Counted from the stretch's first letter, positions 51,054-62,338 are shown. The stretch is 64,000 nt of DNA from Gammaproteobacteria bacterium (GCA_030148865.1 JASBSR010000036.1:1-64000), one strand, 5' to 3'. Program-made: numbers and translations. Notes: generated from the letters alone by a model not told the origin.

Positions 51054-52516
51054 GGCATTGCCTCAACATCTGTCATGTACAATTTTTGATACTCGCGCGC
51101 ACTCGAATCCCAGCCCAGATCGCTGAGCATCGCAGTACGGCAGATCTGCTGCCATATACGTGGTCGCGCATAATACTCTAATGCTGTTAGCGTTGTTCTT
51201 AATAGAATCTCTATACCTGGCTGCTGAAACATAAATCCGTTCGCAGTTTTATTCTGCAATGTGGTCTCGCTTACACCGATCACAGTATCAGCCAGACCAC
51301 CAGTACGGCGCACCAGTGGCGGTGTGCCATAACGCAGGCTATACATCTGATTGAGCCCACAGGGCTCGAAGCGCGACGGCATTAAAAACATATCGCATCC
51401 GGCCTCGATTTTATGTGCCAGCGATTCCGAATAACCGATGTGCACATGCAGCCGATCTGGAAACCGTTGCTGCAATGCCAGCAGGTTCTGTTCATAAATT
51501 TTTTCGCCTGCGCCCAGCACAACCACACACGCAGCGCTGCGTGCAAACAAATCTGGCAGCATACCCATAACAAGATCGATACCTTTTTGTGCAACCAGTC
51601 TGCCGATAAAACCCAGCAATGGCGCATCGTCAGTTACCAGGCTGGTCTGTTTTAGCAGATCAAGCTTGTTACTCCGGGTTGCAGTAATACGATTTCGATT
51701 TACACTATATCTGGCTGCGATATGCTGGTCTGTCACAGGATTCCAGACCTCCAGATCAATGCCATTCAGAATACCACTGAGTCGGTTACCCAAATGTCGC
51801 AATACTCCATCGTAGCGATGGCCGAACTCTGGCGTGCAAATCTCACGCGCATAAGTCGGGCTCACCGTCGTGACATGACTCGCAAATACCATACCGGCCT
51901 TTATCATTGAGAAGCCACCGTAAAATTCGATATACTCAGGTGACCACCAATGATCCGGTAACTGCAACTGGCTGAACTCATGGTGTGAGAAATATCCGTC
52001 GTAGGACAGATTATGAATCGTGAACACAGTTTTGATCTGGCTTTTCATCTGATTAAGAAATGCCGGTATTAAACCTGTCTGCCAGTCATGGCAGTGAATC
52101 ACATCCGGACGCCAGGAAACTTCTGAGGCTAGCGTGCCGAACATAGCAACGGCGCGACTAAAAACTGCATAGCGTTCGGCATTATCGGGCCAGCTGTGTC
52201 CAAGTTGATTGACATAAGGATTGCCTTCGCGATCAAACAAAGCAGGAATATCGACCAGATGCAGATAATCAGCATCGGGGTTTTGCACTGCCCGTAGAAT
52301 TTTGACACGATGACTGACACCCGCACCGGGCACTTCGAAGCTCGCTACCACCTGAGCATCAGTCATCGACTGCATGACTTCCCGGTAACCGGGCAGGATC
52401 AATCGGACGTCTTCACCCAGCGCTGCCAAAGCCGCCGGCATACTATAAATAACATCCCCCAGCCCACCGGTTTTTATATACGGGTACGCTTCACTGGCTG
52501 CGAACAATATCTTCAC
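51050..52516 (-). CDS. glgA: Glycogen synthase
   Basis: MKILFAASEAYPYIKTGGLGDVIYSMPAALAALGEDVRLILPGY; EPCGLNQMYSLRYGTPPLVRRTGGLADTV. Confidence 0.97.
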   Translation of the reverse strand: MKILFAASEAYPYIKTGGLGDVIYSMPAALAALGEDVRLILPGYREVMQSMTDAQVVASFEVPGAGVSHRVKILRAVQNPDADYLHLVDIPALFDREGNPYVNQLGHSWPDNAERYAVFSRAVAMFGTLASEVSWRPDVIHCHDWQTGLIPAFLNQMKSQIKTVFTIHNLSYDGYFSHHEFSQLQLPDHWWSPEYIEFYGGFSMIKAGMVFASHVTTVSPTYAREICTPEFGHRYDGVLRHLGNRLSGILNGIDLEVWNPVTDQHIAARYSVNRNRITATRSNKLDLLKQTSLVTDDAPLLGFIGRLVAQKGIDLVMGMLPDLFARSAACVVVLGAGEKIYEQNLLALQQRFPDRLHVHIGYSESLAHKIEAGCDMFLMPSRFEPCGLNQMYSLRYGTPPLVRRTGGLADTVIGVSETTLQNKTANGFMFQQPGIEILLRTTLTALEYYARPRIWQQICRTAMLSDLGWDSSAREYQKLYMTDVEAMP

Positions 52517-54690
52517 TGTGGTACTGGTACTCTTGCTAAGATCAATGCGGCTAACGGTGGCAGCGTCAGGCTGAGTGAATAATCAAAGCCATGCTGACTC
52601 TGCATTTCAGCATCCACCTGCCCCTGGTTACCAAGCCCGGCACCGCCATAACAGGTCGCATCGGTATTCAATAATTCGAGATAGTGACCCGCCTCTGGTA
52701 CACCGATGCGATAATTTTCTCGCGGCACGGGTGTTAAATTCAATACACAAACCACGCTTTCGTGCAAAGATTTTCGCAAAAACGCCAGTACTGAACTTGC
52801 ATCATCGTCACAACTTATCCACTGAAACCCCTCGGCGTCAAAATCAAACGCATGCAAGGCGGTCTGCTCGCGATACAAATGATTAAGATCGCGTAACAGA
52901 TTTGTCAGACCGGCGTGTTTATCGACTCCCGAGATCATCCAGTCCAGAGCCTTGCTTTCATTCCATTCATTCCATTGACCAAATTCACCGCCCATGAATA
53001 GCAGCTTTTTTCCGGGATGCACATACTGATAGGCGTACAGCGCACGTAGATTGGCAAATTTTTGCCAGACATCACCCGGCATTTTATCCAGCATACTGCG
53101 CTTCATATGTACGACCTCATCGTGAGATAAAGGCAGGACGAAGTTTTCGTTATACGCGTAGAGCTGACTGAAGGTCAGCTGACTCTGCTGAAAGCGCCGA
53201 TACACAGGATCAGATTGCATATAACCAAGAGTGTCGTGCATCCAGCCCATATTCCATTTCATGGAAAAACCCAGGCCACCAGAACTGGTAGGACGCGATA
53301 CCATGGGCCAGTCCGTGCTTTCTTCTGCCAGGGTCAGTGCACCCGGGCAGTTAGCATGTACCAGTTCATTCAGATTGCGCAAAAAGTCTACCGCCTCAAG
53401 ATGTTCCCGACCGCCGAACATATTGGGTATCCATTGACCGTGCTTACGCGAGTAGTCCAGATACAGCATTGATGCCACTGCATCAACACGCAGGCCGTCA
53501 ATATGAAACTCATTAATCCAGTACAGTGCATTCGCAATTAAAAAATTGCGCACTTCATTACGATTGTAATTGAATACCAGCGTACCCCATTCCTGATGCT
53601 CGCCTTTTTTGGGGTCATCATATTCGTAACAGGCTTCACCGTTAAATCGTGCCAGAGCGAAATCATCTCTTGGAAAATGTGCTGGCACCCAGTCGAGAAT
53701 GACACCAATACCTTCGGCGTGACAGGTATCAATAAAATGTCGAAAATCATCCGCACTGCCGTGACGTGAGGTTGGCGCATAATAGCCACACACCTGGTAG
53801 CCCCAGGATTCGTCCAGAGGGTGCTCGGTAATGGGTAGTAGTTCGATGTGCGTGTAGCCCAGCCCACGCACATACGGTACCAGTTGTTCTGCAAGTTCGA
53901 TATATGTCAGAAAACGGCCATCATCGTGTCGCCGCCACGAGCCCAGATGCACTTCGTATATCGACATCGGTTCGTGCAGCCAGTGTCGTCCGGCACGCTC
54001 AGTCAGCCAGTGATTGTCATGCCATTGATGATGACTGACCGCCGGGATCAAGCTGGTGGTATCAGGACGCATTCCCATCGCGCGCGCATAAGGGTCACTT
54101 TTATGCAAAATCTTGCCCCGGCGCGTGCGAATCTCGAACTTATATTTATCGCCGGCGCACAAACCCGGGATAAATAATTCCCAGACACCGGAACTACCAC
54201 GACTGCGCATCGGGTGGCGCAAACCATGCCAGCCATTGAAATCGCCGACCACGCTGACACGCTGTACATCTGGCACCCAGACTGAGAACAGACAACCTGC
54301 TATGCCATCAACTGTTTTTAAAGCTGCACCCAGCACATTATATATATGTAAGTGTTTCCCGGCAGAGAACAGATCCAGATCAAAGTTGCTAATCATGGGT
54401 GCAAAACTGTAAGGAGAAATCGCTGTGTGTGCGTCACCGGTATTTTTTTCTTTCCAGCTCAATGCAAAGTGAGCTGGCAATTGTGCGTGCTGCTCGGCGG
54501 TAATTTCACAGATAAAATTATCACTGCCGTGGATACGCCGCATCGCAGCAACACCATCGAGATTAACACTGCTGGCGCTGGGCATGAACGCGCGCACCAC
54601 ATAGCCATCGCCAATGCTGTGCACGCCCAGCCATTCAAAAGGATCGTGATGGCTGCCCTGCTGAATTTTATCTGCTATATCAGGTGTCAT
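52513..54690 (-). CDS. glgB: 1,4-alpha-glucan branching enzyme
   Basis: VVGDFNGWHGLRHPM; GLRVDAVASMLYLDYSR; LPLSHDEVVHMKRSML. Confidence 0.97.
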   Translation of the reverse strand: MTPDIADKIQQGSHHDPFEWLGVHSIGDGYVVRAFMPSASSVNLDGVAAMRRIHGSDNFICEITAEQHAQLPAHFALSWKEKNTGDAHTAISPYSFAPMISNFDLDLFSAGKHLHIYNVLGAALKTVDGIAGCLFSVWVPDVQRVSVVGDFNGWHGLRHPMRSRGSSGVWELFIPGLCAGDKYKFEIRTRRGKILHKSDPYARAMGMRPDTTSLIPAVSHHQWHDNHWLTERAGRHWLHEPMSIYEVHLGSWRRHDDGRFLTYIELAEQLVPYVRGLGYTHIELLPITEHPLDESWGYQVCGYYAPTSRHGSADDFRHFIDTCHAEGIGVILDWVPAHFPRDDFALARFNGEACYEYDDPKKGEHQEWGTLVFNYNRNEVRNFLIANALYWINEFHIDGLRVDAVASMLYLDYSRKHGQWIPNMFGGREHLEAVDFLRNLNELVHANCPGALTLAEESTDWPMVSRPTSSGGLGFSMKWNMGWMHDTLGYMQSDPVYRRFQQSQLTFSQLYAYNENFVLPLSHDEVVHMKRSMLDKMPGDVWQKFANLRALYAYQYVHPGKKLLFMGGEFGQWNEWNESKALDWMISGVDKHAGLTNLLRDLNHLYREQTALHAFDFDAEGFQWISCDDDASSVLAFLRKSLHESVVCVLNLTPVPRENYRIGVPEAGHYLELLNTDATCYGGAGLGNQGQVDAEMQSQHGFDYSLSLTLPPLAALILARVPVPQ

Positions 54691-56074
54691 AGTGTATCAG
54701 TCGATTTGAAGTTTCGATTAGCTGCCGCAGATCAGCAATAGAAATTCTGTCAAGCTGTTGCCATTCGAATGACCATGTCCAGTTACCAGTCATAGTGCCG
54801 GGCACGTTCATACGTGCGCTGGAGTCGAGCTGCAAAATATCCTGCATCGGCAGAATGCAAATACTCGCCGCTGATAACATTGCAGCACGAATCATTGTAT
54901 TAACCACAGCGCCTGTCGTGGGCGCAGCAGAATCCGTTGTTTCTATCTCGCTCGCCAGCGTGGCCTGCACCTGTTGTTGTAACTCAGGCGTCAGACTCTC
55001 AAACCAGCCCAGAGTTGTGTCATTATCGTGGGTGCCAGTATAAACAATCCTGTCTTCCAGGATATTCTTTAGTTTATGCGGGTTATCGTCGTGCTCATCA
55101 AACCCGAACTGCAATACCGACATGCCAGGCAGGTGAAATTTCTTACGCAGCGCTGTTACGGCTGGCGTAATAATACCCAGATCTTCAGCGACGATGGGCA
55201 AAGAACCTGTTTGTTCACGTATCGCGGTTAACAGCGCTTCACCTGGAGTTTCCTGCCAGTGACCATCGACAGCAGTTTCGCAGTCCGCTGCGATAACCCA
55301 GGACGCCTGTAAGCCACGAAAATGATCTATCCGCACAGTGTCAAACATTTTCAGATGGTAGCGCATGCGCTGCAACCACCAGGAGAAATTTTCAGCCTGC
55401 ATATACTCCCAGTTATAATGTGGATTTCCCCATCGCTGTCCGTTATCTGAAAAATAATCGGGCGGCACGCCAGTAACAACCGTCGGCATTCCCGTATCAT
55501 CGAGCAGATAACGTTGCGGACATGCCCAGACATCGACACTGTCGTGCGCGACAAATAACGGCATATCCCCAAATAGCAAAATATTTTTACTCTTTGCCAG
55601 CTGCTTCAATTCCTGCCATCGTTGATGCAGCTCGAACTGTTGCCACTGTAATCGCAGCGACTCATCAGCCATTTCATTTCGCAGCAAATTCATTGCAGCG
55701 AGATCACGATATTTAAACTCATCCGGCCACTCATACCAGGCATCACCGGAAAAACGAAGATGCAATAATTTGAACAGAGCATAATCTTCCAGCCATGGAT
55801 TTTCAGTGCGGAACGTACCAAACGATTCCAAATCGGGCTGCGGTGGCGTGTGTGCGGTATAAAGTGCCGGGTTCATTGCAAACGCGGACACGCATTGATA
55901 CGGAGAAAGTCCCTGTTGCGGTTCACCCAGAGGTAATACCTGCCAGACCGAAAATCCTGCTTGTTCGAGAAATTCTAGCCAGCGTTCAGCATCTTTATCG
56001 AGTATTCCCGAGGGCAAAGATGTCGGGTGCAGTAATACACCTGCACGACGTTGATAAAAGTCGTATGCTGTCAT
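54680..56074 (-). CDS. malQ: 4-alpha-glucanotransferase
   Basis: RRAGVLLHPTSLPSG; VRIDHFRGLQASWVI; IVAEDLGIITPAVTALR. Confidence 0.95.
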   Translation of the reverse strand: MTAYDFYQRRAGVLLHPTSLPSGILDKDAERWLEFLEQAGFSVWQVLPLGEPQQGLSPYQCVSAFAMNPALYTAHTPPQPDLESFGTFRTENPWLEDYALFKLLHLRFSGDAWYEWPDEFKYRDLAAMNLLRNEMADESLRLQWQQFELHQRWQELKQLAKSKNILLFGDMPLFVAHDSVDVWACPQRYLLDDTGMPTVVTGVPPDYFSDNGQRWGNPHYNWEYMQAENFSWWLQRMRYHLKMFDTVRIDHFRGLQASWVIAADCETAVDGHWQETPGEALLTAIREQTGSLPIVAEDLGIITPAVTALRKKFHLPGMSVLQFGFDEHDDNPHKLKNILEDRIVYTGTHDNDTTLGWFESLTPELQQQVQATLASEIETTDSAAPTTGAVVNTMIRAAMLSAASICILPMQDILQLDSSARMNVPGTMTGNWTWSFEWQQLDRISIADLRQLIETSNRLIHYDT

Positions 56075-56135
56075 TGAGACTCATACTTCATATCGTGCTG
56101 TACGCGACCAATTCGCCAGACAGGGGAAAATACTC

Positions 56136-57881
56136 TCATACATTTCTCACCATGGTGCCGGCATTATCTGCTGCACGACTAACTGCGCTATCAATTCCGC
56201 CGCGCGACACCGCTGTGCTCAGTCTTTCTGGTACAGCAAGCTGTAAAGTCTGATAAAGATTCTCGAGTTGCGCACGAAACAACTTGTCAAAGTCACTCAC
56301 ACTACTCGCAGGATTGACATCACCAAACCACCAGAACCAGTCTGAACCTTCAGCAATTGCCAGTTGCCGAGTCGCCAGCCGCTTTGTATCTGTGTCGAGA
56401 TTATCCTGCTGCATCACTTTGTCGTACGCTTGCTTTGCCTCTGCCAATAATTCCCAGGCACAGTTTTTGTCCCGTTGCCCAATCCAGGTGGAAAACGAGC
56501 CATAGACCCAGCTGCCGGCGCACATTTTGGTAAGCGTTTCGCAGGAACTCAGCTCAGTTAGCTGTTTAAAGCAAGCGGGGCGCACACGCTGATGATCCGC
56601 CAGCGCCTGATAAAGATGATCAAGAAAATAGTGGCCATTGTGCGGATAATATTCCCAGGCATTTTCACCATCGAGAATAATAGTCACGACATGCTCCGAT
56701 GCCTTGTCGCCAAGATGGTCGGCAATGTTCACCAGACTTTGTACCAGATCATTAGCGGCATCTAAAGAATTATGCCGGCTGTATTCAAAACCCACCATAT
56801 CTGAGAGACCATCATCACGAAAAAATATCTTTGGCCTGTAATTCTTTAGCTGGTAAGGTCTGAACAATGCACGTTTATTAATAGCATCTTCATTATTTTG
56901 ACCAGACAGCTTAAGGCTGTTGCTCCACACCGCTTCACCTGAAGCAGTCCACTTAAATCCATACTCGTCTACCAGCGCGACTGCATCTTCTGATATCGCA
57001 CCCTCAGATAACCAGATGCCTTCGGGTCGCATTCCGAAATAATGTTCGAAGCAGGCAATGCCATGCTCGATGTGCCAGTGTGAACGCACCTGACCACCAG
57101 GATAATTGCCGCAGGCTGGCATCGGTGCTGCTGGTTGCGCACACTTCATGTTGTCAAGATTGTTCAGTAGCGGAATAATCGGATGCCCGTAGGGCGTCAT
57201 CGAAAGTTCGATCTGGCCATTTTCAGCGAGCCGGCGGTAGCGCGGAATCAGATTTCGGACACACTCATATATAAGCACCAACAGATCGCGCCGGTCGGCC
57301 TCACTAAATTGCGTTTCCTTTAGAATCAGACGCTGCGCTACTTCGGTTTGCTTGAGCGCATGCCCCAGCCAGGCAAGGTGATACCAGACCAGCACATCAA
57401 TAAAATATTGCTCTTCGAAATACTGTAAAAATTGAGTGTCAGCTAATTTAGTCTCACTGTTAGCAGTCATTTTTCTCAATGGCTGAATCAGTTTAAGAAA
57501 ACCGGGGTAAGCATCAATCATTTTCGCCGGGTTCGCACGCTGACAGTCATTCAATAACTGCATACGTCGCACAACATCATCAGGGATTGAATCGACCCCC
57601 GCCAGCAGATTCAACATCGGATCGCGCATGCGCGTTGCTGTATCCAGCCAGCATTGTAACTGTTGCGCATAATCATCCAGCTGTTCGAGCAATACTGGGG
57701 CAAAGTTGACTGTGAGCTTCATCCCGGGATGCGCTTCGAGATGCGCCGCCATATCCGAATAATCTTTTATCGCGTGCAAATACACCCAGGGCAGCTGGTA
57801 ATCACCATCCAGACCCTGCTGATACCACGGCTGATGCATGTGCCAGCAGAGTGCAAAATTTACTCTCGAAGCAGCACTCAT
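56136..57881 (-). CDS. Glycoside hydrolase family 57 protein
   Basis: NFALCWHMHQPWYQQ; EGIWLSEGAISEDAVALVDEYGFKW; VVTIILDGENAWEYYPHNG. Confidence 0.9.
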   Translation of the reverse strand: MSAASRVNFALCWHMHQPWYQQGLDGDYQLPWVYLHAIKDYSDMAAHLEAHPGMKLTVNFAPVLLEQLDDYAQQLQCWLDTATRMRDPMLNLLAGVDSIPDDVVRRMQLLNDCQRANPAKMIDAYPGFLKLIQPLRKMTANSETKLADTQFLQYFEEQYFIDVLVWYHLAWLGHALKQTEVAQRLILKETQFSEADRRDLLVLIYECVRNLIPRYRRLAENGQIELSMTPYGHPIIPLLNNLDNMKCAQPAAPMPACGNYPGGQVRSHWHIEHGIACFEHYFGMRPEGIWLSEGAISEDAVALVDEYGFKWTASGEAVWSNSLKLSGQNNEDAINKRALFRPYQLKNYRPKIFFRDDGLSDMVGFEYSRHNSLDAANDLVQSLVNIADHLGDKASEHVVTIILDGENAWEYYPHNGHYFLDHLYQALADHQRVRPACFKQLTELSSCETLTKMCAGSWVYGSFSTWIGQRDKNCAWELLAEAKQAYDKVMQQDNLDTDTKRLATRQLAIAEGSDWFWWFGDVNPASSVSDFDKLFRAQLENLYQTLQLAVPERLSTAVSRGGIDSAVSRAADNAGTMVRNV

Positions 57882-59194
57882 ACCTGCATTGGTCCCTGCT
57901 CTTCACTATATAGATTTTGACCCAGCATACTGGGTGTGACCAGTACAACACCATTTTCGGTAACATGAAAACGCTGGCGATCCTCTTCCAGATTTTCACC
58001 GATGACCGTGTTATCAGGAATCACACAGGCCTTATCAATAATCGCCCGTGTGATGCGACAGTTTTCACCAATATTCACCTTGGGCAAAATGACACTGTCT
58101 TTCACCATAGAGCCGCGATCAATTTCCGTGGCGAAAAAAATAACCGAGCGCTTGACACGCGCACCAGAAATAATACAGCCACCCGACACCAGAGAATCAA
58201 TCGCCTGACCACGTGCAGTTTCATCATCAAATACAAATTTTGCGGGTGGGTGCTGGGTTTGATAGGTCCAGATCGGCCAGGCGCGCGAATATAGATTCAA
58301 CTCGGGCTGCACTGCGCAAAGCTCAATATTTGCCGCATAGTATGAGTCCACACTTCCGACATCGCGCCAGTAGGCAGGTGTACCATCTTTCTTAACAAAT
58401 GGATAGGCATAGGCCGCACAACGTGAAATACTTCTGGGTACTATATTTTTGCCAAAGTCGTGCACTGAACTACTATCTTCGGCATCAGCGATTAAACTGG
58501 CATAAAGATATGATGTCTTAAAAATATAGATACCCATCGATGCCAGCGCCTTATCCGATTTCCCGGGCAACGGATCAGGGTCAGCAGGTTTTTCGGTGAA
58601 TTGAGTGATTCTAAAATCCACATCGATCGACATAACACCAAACTCCGATGCATCAGCACGTGGCACTTCAATACAACCAACCGTCATGTCTGCTTTTGAA
58701 ACCACGTGCTCGTACAACATTTTTGAATAATCCATGGTGTAGATATGGTCACCACCGAGAACAATGACATTTTCGGGGGCATGTCGACGAATAATGTCGA
58801 TGTTTTGAAATAGCGCATCTGCGGTACCGCGATACCATTCATTGGCAATGCGCTGCTGCGCCGGAATAATTTCGACAAACTCGCCTATCTCGGCGCGCAT
58901 AAACCCCCAGGCACGTTGCAAATGGCGAATCAAAGAATGTGACTTGTACTGAGTCAGCACGCTAATTCGTCGTAAACCCGAGTTGACACAGTTAGAAAGC
59001 GCAAAGTCGATAATGCGATACTTGCCACCGAATGGCACCGCCGGCTTTGCCCGCCACAAAGTTAAACCTTTGAGTCGCGAACCCGCGCCACCGGCCAGCA
59101 CGACCACCAGGGTATTGCGTGTGATTTCCGAGCCAAGATTGGAGTCGGTGTAATAACGATAGTTTTTCGCCTGTTGCTGGTAATCAATTGTCAT
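57878..59194 (-). CDS. glgC: Glucose-1-phosphate adenylyltransferase
   Basis: VVVLAGGAGSRLKGLTLWRAKPAVPFGGKYRIIDFALSNCVNSGLRRI. Confidence 0.97.
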   Translation of the reverse strand: MTIDYQQQAKNYRYYTDSNLGSEITRNTLVVVLAGGAGSRLKGLTLWRAKPAVPFGGKYRIIDFALSNCVNSGLRRISVLTQYKSHSLIRHLQRAWGFMRAEIGEFVEIIPAQQRIANEWYRGTADALFQNIDIIRRHAPENVIVLGGDHIYTMDYSKMLYEHVVSKADMTVGCIEVPRADASEFGVMSIDVDFRITQFTEKPADPDPLPGKSDKALASMGIYIFKTSYLYASLIADAEDSSSVHDFGKNIVPRSISRCAAYAYPFVKKDGTPAYWRDVGSVDSYYAANIELCAVQPELNLYSRAWPIWTYQTQHPPAKFVFDDETARGQAIDSLVSGGCIISGARVKRSVIFFATEIDRGSMVKDSVILPKVNIGENCRITRAIIDKACVIPDNTVIGENLEEDRQRFHVTENGVVLVTPSMLGQNLYSEEQGPMQV

Positions 59195-60167
59195 TTTTTC
59201 TCACTTGCTGCTTCTGTACAGCATATCTCAGTGCACCAATGACACCGATACGTTCATTCGTAATTAAATTGACCGAAATACTGCTTGCCAGCGGTCGCAT
59301 TCTGCCCTTGTTTAAATATGCCTGACTAAAATCTGCTGATCGCATCCAGTCGATAATTTTTCCAGCGATGCCGCCAGCGATATAGATCCCACCTTCAGGC
59401 TTGTACAGCAGCGCAATGTTGCCCACATAGCTGCCATAAATTTGCACGAACAGCTTCATCGCCGCCTGTGCCTGTGGATGGTCAGCATTTGCCTGAGCGT
59501 GTACCCAGGCGGCATCCATATCAGTCGCTGCCTGCCGAGCACAAAACGCGTACAGATTTACCAGCCCGGCACCTGACAAAATCCGCTCGTACGATACATG
59601 ACCGCCTGAATCAGCCCGGTGGCGTTCTCGCAGGTAAGCCAGCAATTCTGCCTGCTGCTCATCCGCCGGCGCGAAATCAATATGCCCACCCTCAGAAGAA
59701 TACGCCTGTGGCCGGCCGCGCTCAAACTGAAGCCAGGCCAGCCCCAGCCCGGTGCCCGCACCAAGAACGACGCGTGTTGCATCATTGCTGTGCGCGCCCG
59801 GGCTCAATGCCACAATATCAGCATCGGTCATGGCGGCGATGCCATATGCAGCTGCCTGAAAATCGTTAATAAACCAAACCTGACTCACGTTATAATGTGT
59901 CACCAGTTCGGCCCTGTCGATGCGCCAGGGTAAATTGGTCAATCTCGCAATATCCCCTGCGACCACACCCGGCAAGGCCAGCGACAATACATCCAGTGAA
60001 ACCTTGCGCTGCTTCAGCTGAGCGAGAAAAGCGTCGAGCAGCTCGCTAAAACTTTTGTAATCACCACTCACCAGGCGGGCTTCGTGGATGATCTGCCCGG
60101 GCGAATCGAGTTCAGCATATACCAGCCGGGTTTTAGTGCCGCCAACATCTGCTGCGATAATATTCAT
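59184..60167 (-). CDS. glk: Glucokinase
   Basis: IIAADVGGTKTRLVYAEL; WFINDFQAAAYGI; VLGAGTGLGLAWL. Confidence 0.94.
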   Translation of the reverse strand: MNIIAADVGGTKTRLVYAELDSPGQIIHEARLVSGDYKSFSELLDAFLAQLKQRKVSLDVLSLALPGVVAGDIARLTNLPWRIDRAELVTHYNVSQVWFINDFQAAAYGIAAMTDADIVALSPGAHSNDATRVVLGAGTGLGLAWLQFERGRPQAYSSEGGHIDFAPADEQQAELLAYLRERHRADSGGHVSYERILSGAGLVNLYAFCARQAATDMDAAWVHAQANADHPQAQAAMKLFVQIYGSYVGNIALLYKPEGGIYIAGGIAGKIIDWMRSADFSQAYLNKGRMRPLASSISVNLITNERIGVIGALRYAVQKQQVRKNDN

Positions 60168-60435
60168 ACGAATTATTTCACTTAGTTATGATAAAGCAAC
60201 AACCGTGCCAGTACGCTATGCAGATGTAAAGCAAACGACAACGCCGAGAATACGCGAGACTGGGTGTACAGATTGCTACCGCGTAATCTGCTCGTAGCAG
60301 ACAGGCAAGACAAGAAAGTATCCGTTAGATACATCGTCAGACAGGAGGTTCATGCATAACAGAGTATTTGCATGATGAATTGTCTTTACGCAGCAGCAGA
60401 AACAAATTTCCGGTCTTTGCTGCGCGAGGACAGCA

Positions 60436-60984
60436 TCAAATAGAAAGCATGGTCTTCCGATAATGCCGCAACTCGTTAATCGAATCGCGAATATCATCCA
60501 TCGCCAGATGGCTGGACTCTTTATTAAAGCCACGCGCAACTTCGGGCGACCAGCGTCGCGCCAGCTCCTTCAAGGTGCTGACATCAAGGTTACGATAATG
60601 AAAAAACTCTTCCAGTTCAGGCATCCAGCGCGCGAGAAAGCGTCGATCCTGACAAATGCTGTTGCCACACATCGGCGATTTGCCTGCAGGCACATATTTT
60701 TCGAGAAAAGCGATGGTCACCGCCTCGGCGGTGGCTTCTGATATCGAACTGTTGCGCACGCGCTGGGTCAGACCTGACTGGCCATGTTGACTGGTGCACC
60801 ACTCATCCATGCCATCCAGATACGAATCATCCTGATGCACCACGATCGAAGGACCTTCATCGAGGATCTTGAGCTCTTTATCGGTCACGATGGTGGCAAT
60901 TTCGATAATACGGTCGTTGAGCGGGTCCAGCCCGGTCATTTCGAGATCTATCCAGATCAGGTTTTCGTCGTTTGGCTGGTTCAT
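60436..60984 (-). CDS. orn: Oligoribonuclease
   Basis: [44 protein letters not shown]. Confidence 0.97.
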   Translation of the reverse strand: MNQPNDENLIWIDLEMTGLDPLNDRIIEIATIVTDKELKILDEGPSIVVHQDDSYLDGMDEWCTSQHGQSGLTQRVRNSSISEATAEAVTIAFLEKYVPAGKSPMCGNSICQDRRFLARWMPELEEFFHYRNLDVSTLKELARRWSPEVARGFNKESSHLAMDDIRDSINELRHYRKTMLSI

Positions 60985-61072
60985 AAATTTCCGGGTGCAC
61001 GCTCTTGAATAACTGGCCTTCGTGGCACTATAAATGGATAATACAGACACTGCTCACATTCTTAAAGTTTCT

Positions 61073-62335
61073 ATGTCCAATTTCCCCACATTCACCCTGT
61101 TTTTTCTGTTCATGCTCGCAGTTTCCAGTCTGACGCGCCTGTGGCTGTCTTTTCGCCAGATCAAACACATCCAGCAGCACCGCGCCACCGTGCCGGAGGC
61201 TTTTGCTGACAAAATCTCACTGCAAGATCACCAGAAAGCAGCAGATTACACCACCACCAAAGTTCGCTTCGGTCGCTGGCCAATGGTGTATGAAATCGTG
61301 TTACTGCTGATCTGGACCCTCGGCGGCGGACTCAACTGGCTGGATCAACTGGTCAGTGCTCAGAACTACAGCCCGATACTCACCGGCGTGGTCGTCATAC
61401 TCGGCTACGTCTTAATTTCTGCACTACTGGATCTGCCGTTTTCGATCTACAGCACCTTCGTCATCGAACAGCGTTTTGGTTTTAACCGCACCACTGCAAA
61501 AACATTTGTCGTCGATATACTCAAGGGTGGTGCACTGGCCCTGGTCATTGGTCTGCCATTAATTTATATCGTTCTCATGCTCATGGAACAGGCCGGCGAT
61601 GCCTGGTGGCTATATACCTGGCTGGTACTCACCGGCTTCAGTGTGCTCATGATGTGGGCTTATCCGACCTGGATTGCACCTGTATTCAATAAATTTGAGC
61701 CCCTGGAAGAAGGCGACACGCTACAGCGCATTAAGCAACTTCTGGCGCGTTGCGGCTTTAACAGCAATGGTGTATTTGTGATTGATGGTTCAAAGCGATC
61801 TTCACACGGCAACGCCTATTTTTCCGGCTTTGGTAAAAACAAGCGCATCGTTTTTTTTGATACCCTGCTTAACATGCTTGACGATGACCAGCTCGAAGCC
61901 GTACTCGCGCACGAACTGGGACACTTCAAGAAAAAACATATTATCCAGGGTATGCTAATTTCATTCAGCACGACTTTTATAGGCCTGGCAATACTGGCCT
62001 GGCTGATGAAAACCGACTGGTTCTACACCGGCCTCGGTGTGAACAACGCATCCACCTATATGGCGCTGCTGCTGTTCACACTGGTGACACCAGTATTCAC
62101 CTTCCTGCTCGGCCCGGTGATGAGCCTGTTCTCGCGCAAAAACGAATTTGAAGCCGATGCCTTCGCTGCCGAACAAACCAATGCACAGCATCTGGTGCAG
62201 GCACTGGTGGGGCTATATCGCGAAAACGCCAGCACCCTGACACCTGACCCATTATACTCCGCTTTTTATGATTCGCACCCGCCAGCACCAGTGCGTATCT
62301 CACACTTGAAGGCGCAACCTCAACACCAGGGCTAA
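61073..62335 (+). CDS. M48 family (Ste24-type) membrane metalloprotease
   Basis: VLAHELGHFKKKHI (HExxH), multiple TM helices, N-terminal CAAX protease-type region. Confidence 0.93.
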   Translation: MSNFPTFTLFFLFMLAVSSLTRLWLSFRQIKHIQQHRATVPEAFADKISLQDHQKAADYTTTKVRFGRWPMVYEIVLLLIWTLGGGLNWLDQLVSAQNYSPILTGVVVILGYVLISALLDLPFSIYSTFVIEQRFGFNRTTAKTFVVDILKGGALALVIGLPLIYIVLMLMEQAGDAWWLYTWLVLTGFSVLMMWAYPTWIAPVFNKFEPLEEGDTLQRIKQLLARCGFNSNGVFVIDGSKRSSHGNAYFSGFGKNKRIVFFDTLLNMLDDDQLEAVLAHELGHFKKKHIIQGMLISFSTTFIGLAILAWLMKTDWFYTGLGVNNASTYMALLLFTLVTPVFTFLLGPVMSLFSRKNEFEADAFAAEQTNAQHLVQALVGLYRENASTLTPDPLYSAFYDSHPPAPVRISHLKAQPQHQG

Positions 62336-62338
62336 ACT

